From Thiovulum sp. ES (lineage in GTDB: Bacteria; Campylobacterota; Campylobacteria; Campylobacterales; Thiovulaceae), in NCBI GenBank assembly GCA_000276965.1, contig AKKQ01000013.1, positions 1 to 38,159 on the forward strand: a DNA stretch of 38,159 bases, read 5' to 3'. Position 1 is the stretch's first letter. Every line of letters begins with the position of its first letter. Position numbers and translations under genes: made by a program. The notes beneath the pieces were generated by a model. That model was not told where the DNA came from. It did not search any database and saw only the letters and a list, made by a program, of their open reading frames with translations. This document shows positions 31,401-37,685 of the stretch, piece after piece.

Positions 31401-34387
31401 ACAAGCAGGACTTTTCTAGTTGGAGCGAACTTGTCGAAGCTTTTGAAAGCAGTAGAACTGAAATAGTTGGAACAGTTTTAAATGGAGAAATTGAACGAAT
31501 ATTTGCAATAAATTTAGAAAATGGCGGACTCTTTTCAACTGAAGTTTTGAATTCATTTTTCTCAATTTTTCCAGAAAGTTCGGGAAGTTTTTCAATTTTC
31601 TTTACAAAAGATTCTGAAACATATTTTTACAATCCTGAAACAGGAATATTTTTCTTAGCCTCAACTGTAAATTGGAAAGAGCAAAACGGAAAACCTATTC
31701 CAGATTCTGAAAAAGTTGGAATTATAGAAGTTGAAAATGGATACAAAGAGAATTTAGAGATTGATGTTTCCAGAATTTCAAACTCAATTTCTGAAATAAG
31801 CGGAACTCTAATTTTAAAAAGAGATGACATTTTGACATCAGAAAAAGAGCTTGAGATTTTTCTACTTTCAGAAAACAGTGAAATTTTAGGTGAGATGAAA
31901 ATAGAAGAAGATCCGACACCTGTTGATGAAGACTCAATTTCTTACAATTTTACTGGACTCTCAAATATAGATTCTGGAGAATTCTGGAATTTCAGTTTCA
32001 AGCTTTCAGAAAATGGAGAAACAAAAATTTCAAAAACCGAAACTGTAAAAGTAACATCACTTGAAAATATAGAGATAGATTTAAGCAGTTGGGGAGATGA
32101 TTGGAAAAGGGTTTCTGGAAAAATTGTTTCACCACTCGATTTTAACTCGTCAAAAGATGAAAATAGCATTTTAGTAACTCTTTTTGATGCTGAAAATGGA
32201 GAATATTTCTCTTCGGTTGAAATTGCAGAAGATGGGAATTTCTCAATTCCAATTTTTGACGGAGGAAACTTTATTTTTAAAGTCTCTTTTTTGGGTGAAA
32301 TAGATCGAGAATTCTATTTAGATTTTGAAAACCCAAACAGTAGAATTTTTAATACTCTTCGTGTGGATGAGGTCTATTTCCGAGAAATTGGCGAAAGTAT
32401 GATTGCTGATGTTGGTTTTACATCTTTTTCTGAAAATGAGAGTTTAGAAATAATAGTTATTGATAAATTAGGTTGGGAAGTTTCTGGGGAAGTTGTTTTG
32501 CCAATTGAGACAGAAGGGTTTATAAATTTCAAGAATTACTCAAACGGAATAGAGTATTGGGCAAATTTAGAAGCTGGTTATTTCAATATTTCAAATGTAA
32601 AAGAGGGTAACTATTCTGTTTCTATTGAATTTTTTGAAGAGGAGAAAAAACATATATTTTTCATGACCTCATCGCTACCAATTTCAAGCAGAGAGATTTA
32701 TTGGAGTTTTGACGGCGAAAGATATAAACCTGAAGGAGTTGAAAGATTTGAAATTGCAGAAAACAAGTATTTCAATTTTGATCTTTCTGAAGCTTTGGAA
32801 AATGAGATAAGTTTCAGAATTCGTGGTGAAATAGCTGATGCAAATTTTACATATGGTGAAATCTTTGTTCCAAATACCTCTATAAATTACCGTTTTACAG
32901 ATTTTAATTTGGAAATTCCTCCGCGAGATGACTATTTCTTACTTTTAAATATAAATGATCGGGAATACTTTTATAACAATTCAGAAATTTTAGATAGTGA
33001 TGTTGAGTGGTTCGCACTTGATTCAAACGGTTCAAATATTTGTCCAGTCGATGGAACTTGGAATTGTGATTGGGAAAATTCCCAAAATTGGATTTGGTAT
33101 CCAGAAGTCTCCTCTTTTTCGATTTCAGCCGATACAAATTTATCTCTGCAAAAACCTGTTGAAAGTAGAATTTCTGCTCAAATAGAACTTGGAAATGATT
33201 TTGCAAATGAGAGCGGAACAATTTCGCTGTATAAATGGAATGGTGGAGTTTCAGAAAGTTATGATTTTACAACTCTTGAAAATGGTGTTTTGCCAATTTC
33301 ATTTTTTAGTAGTGGTGGAATTGATTGGCGGTTTGAGATTTCAAATTCACTTTTCCACTTTGCAATTACTGAAGATTCTCTAATTCGCAATGAAAACTCT
33401 TGGAATGGTCTGAACCCAAAAAGTGAAACTCTTCATGATTTTTCAACCGACTTAGATTTTGGAACAATCGCACTGCCAAAACAGAATAGTGTGAAGTTTT
33501 CAATTTTAAATCTTGATGAAAAAGAGCGAATTTCAATCCGACTCAAAGATGAAGAGGGAAATTCATATGATGAATTGAATTCAAAAATGGTTTGGAGCAG
33601 TGAAGTTTTTTCAGATTCTGTGGATTTTCTTGTTCCAAATGGAAAATATAAAATCTCTCTTTATCCAGAAAATCACGATTCTGGTTTTGTTACAGAAATT
33701 ATAGAAAATAATATTTCAAATTTTGGTTGGGAAAACGATCCAATTTTTGTTGAAATTACAAGCGAAACAGAGTTTATTTTAGAGTTAGAATCAAATGCGG
33801 ATTTAAAGACTCTTTCAGGAACTGTTGAACTTTTTGACGGAAATTTTGAGAGTGGTTGGATTGAAGTTTGGAACGAGAATACAAGAAAAGGTGGAGTTGT
33901 TTCAGAAAATGGGGACTTCCAAATTTCTGGGCTAAAACCCTCTAGTGATTACCAAATATCTTTTACATCTTGGGAGTTTGAGGGATACACAACAAGTGAA
34001 AATTTAGGGGCTTGGATTGTTGGAGATTATCAAAATTTCAATTTTTCAAACGGTTTAAATACTTGGAGGATTTACGGTTCAATTTCTGGAGTTGATGAGA
34101 ATATTTCTGGTGGATATGCAATTCTTTCACACTTTGAAGAGATAAGTGAAGAGTGGGTTGTTGTTTCAAAAAGAGAGACAAATGGAGATTTTGAATTTCA
34201 AAAAGTTCCAGAAATTACAGAGGCAACAGAAAAATATATTGTGATGTATGGAACAGAGATTGAGAATGAGAGTGGCGGAAAAAGTTTTAAAATTTATAAT
34301 GCAACAACGGTAGATGAAGAGATTATTGAAAATATTGGTGAAAGAAACGAGACAATTTCAATAGAATTTTCAATTTCAGGAGAGTAA
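28421..34387 (+). CDS. giant secreted acidic repeat protein
   Basis: A 1988-residue protein. A signal peptide (MKNKLLIFILLPIFLWS) is followed by a Pro/Thr/Glu stalk with seven 15-residue tandem repeats (PPEIPNVESETNTTV and variants, residues about 79-183). Then come about 1750 residues of diverged beta-sandwich-like repeats of 100-130 residues. Recurrent marks are a VSGxI or SGxV start, a GxYxxxV strand, and a linker with an aspartate or serine before Trp and then a PxPEKF-like stretch (examples DDWVGKIPDPEKFPPIEI, VNWKEQNGKPIPDSEKVGI, IYWSFDGERYKPEGVERFEI). It is strongly acidic, with no sortase or autotransporter end. The repeats resemble carboxypeptidase-regulatory/Ig-like folds of adhesins and surface layers. 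ATG at 28421 has AAAGGAAAAA before it; the frame is open from 28394. Function unknown. Confidence 0.8.
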   Translation: MKNKLLIFILLPIFLWSLDSPPGVPSLNTDTTEEDNTSLENNLDENTSLPPETPDVESENEINFPPTFINIPEDEINIPPEIPNVESETNTTVPPEIPNVESETNTTVPPEIPNVESETNTTVPPEIPNVESETNTTVPPTLPNVESETNTTVPPTLPNVEIETNTTVPPTLPNVEIETNTTVPPTRPDVETNLTIEFPNDLIDIEINGTIVFPFIRPDTNTSDLNISYISGKIVPPKNGEIEIIFSPLSGETPIKADVRDSWWVAKVPEEEKRYLVSVRYFEDEIETIFYLDWETFSLNQKDSSIFIQESENDMSIPKDTTLFVSKKLDYDSNRTVYLSEEIENLTKFSGDINGSTSGILLEATDIKTGKLFTFEEAISEEKFGFRVPKDGNYTVGIVTEFEKLYLFVDENSSRLYSETEIQFDGDIPILPKYFDSNFEQNLSLDLNEYIASQYYVSGQIISDKNVTMSIYSSKGSFLKEVKLYGSSEFETKIGRDLLGQELFFIFNDGVSNYCFDSSENILKVLRDDDWVGKIPDPEKFPPIEITSNMTKNLYFNLNNILVFRVSGEVFIPTSLSDKSVTLKFITENGEIFQSVVSNSFYEIEFDDFVTISEHWIETDGMRFSLSDITNKNSLQYDEVGETFQISEDLTIDINLEYIFGNRNTVSGVVSLPIEVEKASIFFLDSETSKTLGFFETNSSHSYSVPLKLFESYEHEIIIKTELLIDGELSNYYLKDGGLVSEEDVSWTSLGGDWILEKNSTGFFKLSDSYLNTQIDLDFLTAVADLLSEKVSFSGNIISSGDYPISIEFFKKGIDQAIKRISFEKPEETQSFETSTIGFEEYSIVILEERDSGILRWTYNPKGSGLKFSNDFDYFTTSEDSNSFTMEITPTIENATKIYGILSNLGSFNLKIVAVSLSGETVGETVPDENGNYEILLFGADVGDEVILKIVDTESGQSWFSGSNPAIVGTENIEIETTNWEDIGINTIILKESNKQDFSSWSELVEAFESSRTEIVGTVLNGEIERIFAINLENGGLFSTEVLNSFFSIFPESSGSFSIFFTKDSETYFYNPETGIFFLASTVNWKEQNGKPIPDSEKVGIIEVENGYKENLEIDVSRISNSISEISGTLILKRDDILTSEKELEIFLLSENSEILGEMKIEEDPTPVDEDSISYNFTGLSNIDSGEFWNFSFKLSENGETKISKTETVKVTSLENIEIDLSSWGDDWKRVSGKIVSPLDFNSSKDENSILVTLFDAENGEYFSSVEIAEDGNFSIPIFDGGNFIFKVSFLGEIDREFYLDFENPNSRIFNTLRVDEVYFREIGESMIADVGFTSFSENESLEIIVIDKLGWEVSGEVVLPIETEGFINFKNYSNGIEYWANLEAGYFNISNVKEGNYSVSIEFFEEEKKHIFFMTSSLPISSREIYWSFDGERYKPEGVERFEIAENKYFNFDLSEALENEISFRIRGEIADANFTYGEIFVPNTSINYRFTDFNLEIPPRDDYFLLLNINDREYFYNNSEILDSDVEWFALDSNGSNICPVDGTWNCDWENSQNWIWYPEVSSFSISADTNLSLQKPVESRISAQIELGNDFANESGTISLYKWNGGVSESYDFTTLENGVLPISFFSSGGIDWRFEISNSLFHFAITEDSLIRNENSWNGLNPKSETLHDFSTDLDFGTIALPKQNSVKFSILNLDEKERISIRLKDEEGNSYDELNSKMVWSSEVFSDSVDFLVPNGKYKISLYPENHDSGFVTEIIENNISNFGWENDPIFVEITSETEFILELESNADLKTLSGTVELFDGNFESGWIEVWNENTRKGGVVSENGDFQISGLKPSSDYQISFTSWEFEGYTTSENLGAWIVGDYQNFNFSNGLNTWRIYGSISGVDENISGGYAILSHFEEISEEWVVVSKRETNGDFEFQKVPEITEATEKYIVMYGTEIENESGGKSFKIYNATTVDEEIIENIGERNETISIEFSISGE
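28655..28969 (+). repeat. seven 45-bp tandem repeats coding for a Pro/Thr stalk
   Basis: Seven direct units of 45 bp start at 28655, each encoding PP(E/T)(I/L)PNVE(S/I)ETNTTV. The first four are almost identical at DNA level and the last three differ in shared ways, as expected from recent internal duplication. An eighth, degenerate unit follows. Since 45 is a multiple of three, copy-number change alters stalk length and keeps the frame. Confidence 0.95.
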
Positions 34388-34747
34388 ATGATAATAATTG
34401 GTTCAAAAGAGTTAGAGAGTGAAAAATTCCATTTTGTAAAAAATATCGATGAGGTCGGAAAAACTCCGCCAAATTCCACAATTCTGATAGATTTCAATAT
34501 GAAAATTATCAAATTTGCAAGAGAAAATTCTGTTTCAATTGCTGTGAGAGTTTTAAATACAAGCGAAGCAATTCTTTCGGAAAATCTAGGAGTTCAATTT
34601 ATAGTTTCAAATTTTCAATTGGCAGGAGAAATTCAGGAAATTGCTGACAAATATATTTATGATGCAAAAATATTGACACCAATTAGAAATTTTGGCGAAT
34701 TAGAGCAAATAGCAAAAAGGGGAATCGATGGTGCAATCTTCCTCTAA
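34388..34747 (+). CDS. small conserved protein preceding mnmA
   Basis: A 119-residue soluble protein (MIIIGSKELESEKFHFVKNI, ILIDFNMKIIKFARENSVSI, LGVQFIVSNFQLAGEIQEIA). The alternating strands and helices suggest a small Rossmann-like fold. It begins immediately after the giant gene and overlaps mnmA by 20 bases. I recognise no known activity; its tight link to mnmA suggests a role in tRNA thiolation or only a shared transcript. It contains a perfect CGATGAGGTCG. Confidence 0.7.
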   Translation: MIIIGSKELESEKFHFVKNIDEVGKTPPNSTILIDFNMKIIKFARENSVSIAVRVLNTSEAILSENLGVQFIVSNFQLAGEIQEIADKYIYDAKILTPIRNFGELEQIAKRGIDGAIFL

Positions 34748-35759
34748 ATTTGTAGTAATTGGACTTTCTGGTGGCATTGATTCCTCTTACTCTGCTTATC
34801 TTTTAAAAAAAGAGGGGTATCGAGTCGAGGGTGTCTATTTTCGTGTGCATGATTTGGAAGATGATTTCCAGAAAAATTTGGAAAGAGTCAAAAAAGTAGC
34901 AACATTTTTAGATATAAAACTCCACATTTTAGATTTTCGTGAAAAATTTCGTGAAACAGTTTTTGATCCTTTTATCAAAAGTTATATAGATGGTGAAACT
35001 CCAAATCCATGTATAAATTGTAATCGGGAAATTAAATTTGGTGAAATGTTCGACTTTGCACAAAGTATCGGAGCTGACCTCATCGCTACTGGACACTATT
35101 TAAAACATGACGGAAAATTTATTTACGAAGCATTAGATGATAATAAAGATCAGAGCTATTTTCTTTTTGATATTGACAAATCCCTACTTTTAAAATTGAT
35201 TTTTCCACTTTCAAATCTCAAAAAAAGTGAAGTAAAAGAGTCTGCAAAAAAGATTCCTGAACTTTATGAAATTGCCACTGCGGTAGAGAGTCGAGAAATC
35301 TGTTTTGTTGAAAACACATATTTGGAAATTTTAGAAGAGAAAAATAGAATTGATTTAGAGGGAGATGTTTTAAATTCAAGTGGTGAAATTATCGGAAAAC
35401 ATCGCGGATATATGCACTATACAATTGGAAAACGACGAGGCTTCACTCTTAAAGTAGCACATGAACCACACTATGTTTTGAAAATAATTCCTGAAAAAAA
35501 TCACATTATTGTTGGAAAACGAGAAGAGTTAGCAGAAACAAAAGTTTCACTCAAAAATTTAAATATGTCCATCCCTAATACTGATTTTGAAGCAACTGTA
35601 AAATTGCGATTCCGCTCAAAACCGTTGCCTTGTCAAGTTCAGATTTCCAATGGAAAAGCAGAAGTTCAGCTTTTTGAACCAGTTTTTGGATTGGCAAAAG
35701 GTCAAGCAGGAGTTTTTTATCGAGATGGAAAACTTCTTGGCGGTGGCTGGATAGAATAG
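34728..35759 (+). CDS. mnmA: tRNA-specific 2-thiouridylase MnmA
   Basis: A 343-residue enzyme. The PP-loop SGGIDS (14-19) binds ATP. Cys95 (TPNPCINCNREIKFG) and Cys192 (SREICFVE) are the catalytic pair, and GKHRGYMHYTIGKRRGF is the conserved tRNA-binding segment. It puts sulfur on U34 of Lys, Glu and Gln tRNAs using sulfur relayed from a cysteine desulfurase. The start overlaps the preceding small gene. A terminator hairpin follows. Confidence 0.95.
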   Translation: MVQSSSKFVVIGLSGGIDSSYSAYLLKKEGYRVEGVYFRVHDLEDDFQKNLERVKKVATFLDIKLHILDFREKFRETVFDPFIKSYIDGETPNPCINCNREIKFGEMFDFAQSIGADLIATGHYLKHDGKFIYEALDDNKDQSYFLFDIDKSLLLKLIFPLSNLKKSEVKESAKKIPELYEIATAVESREICFVENTYLEILEEKNRIDLEGDVLNSSGEIIGKHRGYMHYTIGKRRGFTLKVAHEPHYVLKIIPEKNHIIVGKREELAETKVSLKNLNMSIPNTDFEATVKLRFRSKPLPCQVQISNGKAEVQLFEPVFGLAKGQAGVFYRDGKLLGGGWIE

Positions 35760-35781
35760 AGATCTATTTAAAAAATAATTT

Positions 35782-35815
35782 GCAAAGCGATGATTTTTAT
35801 CACTTTGCTATTTTT
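35782..35815 (+). terminator. terminator after mnmA
   Basis: GCAAAG(C)GAT...ATC(A)CTTTGC forms a stem with one mismatch, followed by TATTTTT, about 22 bases after the mnmA stop. Confidence 0.65.
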
Positions 35816-35927
35816 AGCAATTGTTCCAAATTCAGAAATTTAAACAGGTCAAGAATTCACACAAATTATAGAAACCTCTGATTTTCTCATTGACATTCTG
35901 AAATTCCAAACTTTTAAATAAGTTGTT

Positions 35928-36656
35928 TTAAAGAATTGTTTGGAGTTTCCATTTGAGTTGGTTGTAAGTATTTTTCATTTCAAGACAAAACTCTTTTCCC
36001 GATGAGGTCGGTCGCCAAATTCCATTTTCATCTCGAAATTGAAAACCTTTTTTCTCTAAAACCAAGTTCATTTCTGCTCCAGAAACTCCAATCAAAATTC
36101 CGAGTTCAGTCGGCAAAAAATATGATTTTGAAAAGTCGATTTCTAAAAGTTTTGTTGGTGATTTCTCTTTCAAAATTCTTTCCAAAATCAAAAGCCGAAA
36201 AGGTTTCTCTTTTTCAACTAAATCAACAATTTTCAAAGCTGTTTCTGTTTCCGAAAGCATTTCAGAAAGTGAAAAACTTTCAATTTCTAAAACTTCATTT
36301 TGCAAAGAGTAAGAACCAGTTTGTAAAATTTCCTCAATCACTTCATCACACCAAACAGCAAAATGTGGATCAAGCCAACGAGCAAAAGCAATTATTAGCT
36401 TTTTATGAATCCAAGTTCCTTGTTCTTGAGCATTTCCACCCTGCTTAACTACCACCAATTTATCGTTAGGATTTTCGTTATGTGAATTCCCATAACGATT
36501 AATTGCCTTCATGTAAGATTTTGTATCTTTGAGTCGTAACCAATCAGCAGGTAATTTATTGAAATATTTGGCAATTTGAGTTGCATTAATATAGAGAGAA
36601 CTTGAATTTTCAAAAATGACTTCTATCTCTTCGTAGTTTTTTGATATAATTTGCAT
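35928..36656 (-). CDS. KilA-N domain protein
   Basis: A 242-residue protein. The first 115 residues form a KilA-N DNA-binding domain: INATQIAKYFNKLPADWLRL, then GGNAQEQGTWIHKKLIIAFA and RWLDPHFAVWCDEVIEEIL. The rest is a helical region and a C-terminal part ending RDENGIWRPTSSGKEFCLEM, as in phage antirepressor-like proteins. Such genes come from phages and mobile elements. It lies downstream of a small HTH gene in the same direction, separated by an inverted repeat. One GATGAGGTC copy at 36001 reads Thr-Ser-Ser. Confidence 0.8.
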   Translation of the reverse strand: MQIISKNYEEIEVIFENSSSLYINATQIAKYFNKLPADWLRLKDTKSYMKAINRYGNSHNENPNDKLVVVKQGGNAQEQGTWIHKKLIIAFARWLDPHFAVWCDEVIEEILQTGSYSLQNEVLEIESFSLSEMLSETETALKIVDLVEKEKPFRLLILERILKEKSPTKLLEIDFSKSYFLPTELGILIGVSGAEMNLVLEKKGFQFRDENGIWRPTSSGKEFCLEMKNTYNQLKWKLQTIL

Positions 36657-36680
36657 TGCAAAATCCTAATATTTTGTATT

Positions 36681-36722
36681 GTCCAAGCTAAATTTGAATT
36701 AAGAAGCTATTTAGTTTTGGAC
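36681..36722. promoter_or_regulatory. inverted repeat between HTH and KilA-N genes, possible operator
   Basis: Arms GTCCAA-G-CTAAA (36681-36692) and TTTAG-TT-TTGGAC (36710-36722) are complementary apart from the single offset, with 17 bases between them. They lie in the 88-base gap just before the KilA-N gene. No T-run follows on either strand, so an operator or regulatory hairpin fits better than a terminator. Confidence 0.45.
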
Positions 36723-36744
36723 TAGCAGAATTGTATCACAACTT

Positions 36745-36978
36745 CTATTTTTTGTATTGATTATTTAATTCAAGGATTTTTTCTACTGAATTTCGATATT
36801 CGTCACAATTTCTTCTTTCTTTTAAAACTTCAAAGAAATTGTTTGTCCAAGTCGGAAATTTATTTTCTTTTTTCCAAGTCGAAACAGTATTTTGAGAAAC
36901 TCCAATTATTTCAGCTAGTTTTTTTTGATTTACTCCCAAGTCTTCACAAATTTGTTCAATTGGATTTTCTTTCTCCAA
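36745..36978 (-). CDS. small HTH (XRE/Cro-like) DNA-binding protein
   Basis: A 77-residue protein. The segment LGVNQKKLAEIIGVSQNTVS (about 14-33) is a clear helix-turn-helix, followed by WKKENKFPTW. The remainder is helical. It resembles small phage repressors or Cro-like proteins and sits upstream of the KilA-N gene in the same direction, so it may control it through the inverted repeat between them. Confidence 0.75.
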   Translation of the reverse strand: MEKENPIEQICEDLGVNQKKLAEIIGVSQNTVSTWKKENKFPTWTNNFFEVLKERRNCDEYRNSVEKILELNNQYKK

Positions 36979-37236
36979 AATTCAAAAACCCTCCATGCAC
37001 TTTTTGAAATTTTATCACTTTGTTGTTTTCTGAATTAAGTTTTTAAAATTTATTTTATGATAGGATTCCGTCCCACAAAAAAATATCCGTATAATTAAAT
37101 ACAATAAATAACTTCACATGCCCTTATGCTATAACTTTAAATTAATTATTTCTTAAATATTTTTATTAGTCTCATAATTATATTTTATTTTAATGGGGGA
37201 TATAATTACGGCAAATTTTTATACAAAGGTTTTGAA
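36979..37236. other. AT-rich intergenic region
   Basis: About 258 bases very rich in A and T between a minus-strand HTH gene and a plus-strand bacteriocin-like gene. It must hold divergent promoters. TATAAT-like boxes occur at about 37092 and 37201. No gene, repeat or RNA structure is apparent. Confidence 0.5.
37201..37206 (+). promoter_or_regulatory. -10 box of the bacteriocin-like gene
   Basis: TATAAT lies 31 bases before the ATG at 37237 and follows a GGGGGA stretch. AAAGG at 37225-37229 is the ribosome binding site. Confidence 0.5.
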
Positions 37237-37685
37237 ATGAAAAAATTCATTTTAGTGTTCTCTCTCTTTTTCGGGAGCAGTCTTCTTTCAGCAAACTCAT
37301 TAGCAGTTTCTGATCAACAGTTCCTTTTTGGAAAAACTCAAAATGTTGAAGCTCAACTTGTTTCTAATGACGAAATGGCTACAAACAGAGGGTCAGGTGG
37401 GGCTGGATAGGTTCTATAACTTCGGTGGCAATACATGTTGGAATAAAAGTAGCAACTGGAAAAGCCAATGAAATTACTTTTAAAAGTGTTGCAATTAATG
37501 CTGTTGCAGGCTTTATTAATCCAATTGGAGATGTACCTATTGGAAATCTAGGAACATTGACAGCTAAAGAAATTGGCAAACAAGTAATAAGTAGCAAGTT
37601 TGAAAATTTAGGTGCTTATGGAGCTCAAACACTATCTTCTGCAATTATTGAAAGTCAAATATCTAAACAACTTAGTAAGAGATGA
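37237..37685 (+). pseudogene. bacteriocin-like secreted precursor, split by a 1-nt frame offset
   Basis: The ATG at 37237 starts a signal peptide (MKKFILVFSLFFGSSLLSAN), a leader (SLAVSDQQFLFGKTQNVEAQ, LVSNDEMATNRG) and a Gly-rich stretch ending at TAG (37408-37410). The next frame, open through GGWIGSITSVAIHVGIKVAT and AVAGFINPIGDVPIG to the TGA at 37683, would follow directly if the GTGGGG run at 37397-37402 had one more G. The joined product of about 150 residues has a leader and a hydrophobic Gly/Ala-rich mature part, as in class II bacteriocin-like peptides. The break could be a mutation, slippage in the G run, a -1 ribosomal frameshift or a sequencing error. The TGA overlaps the start of the following lipoprotein gene. 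Confidence 0.55.

Larger units (their letters stand above)
445..36009. repeat. dispersed 9-mer GATGAGGTC (consensus CGATGAGGTCG), 23 exact copies
   Basis: Forward copies start at 1075, 4626, 5860, 9358, 11766, 13647, 14587, 17428, 19059, 19761, 25109, 30332, 32366, 34448 and 36001. Reverse-complement copies (GACCTCATC) start at 445, 8488, 10525, 13803, 23226, 29021, 32665 and 35076. A C precedes the 9-mer in 18 of 23 copies and a G follows it in 14 of 23. About eleven more copies differ only at the last base (for example 684, 4438, 6022, 9884, 26782, 26815, 31250). Every exact copy lies inside a coding region or the decayed gene. On the coding strand 13 read Asp-Glu-Val, 7 read Asp-Leu-Ile and 3 read Thr-Ser-Ser, so the conserved unit is DNA. 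Chance expectation is roughly 0.1 to 0.3 copies. It resembles a DNA uptake sequence; a recombination or segregation motif is possible. Confidence 0.85.
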
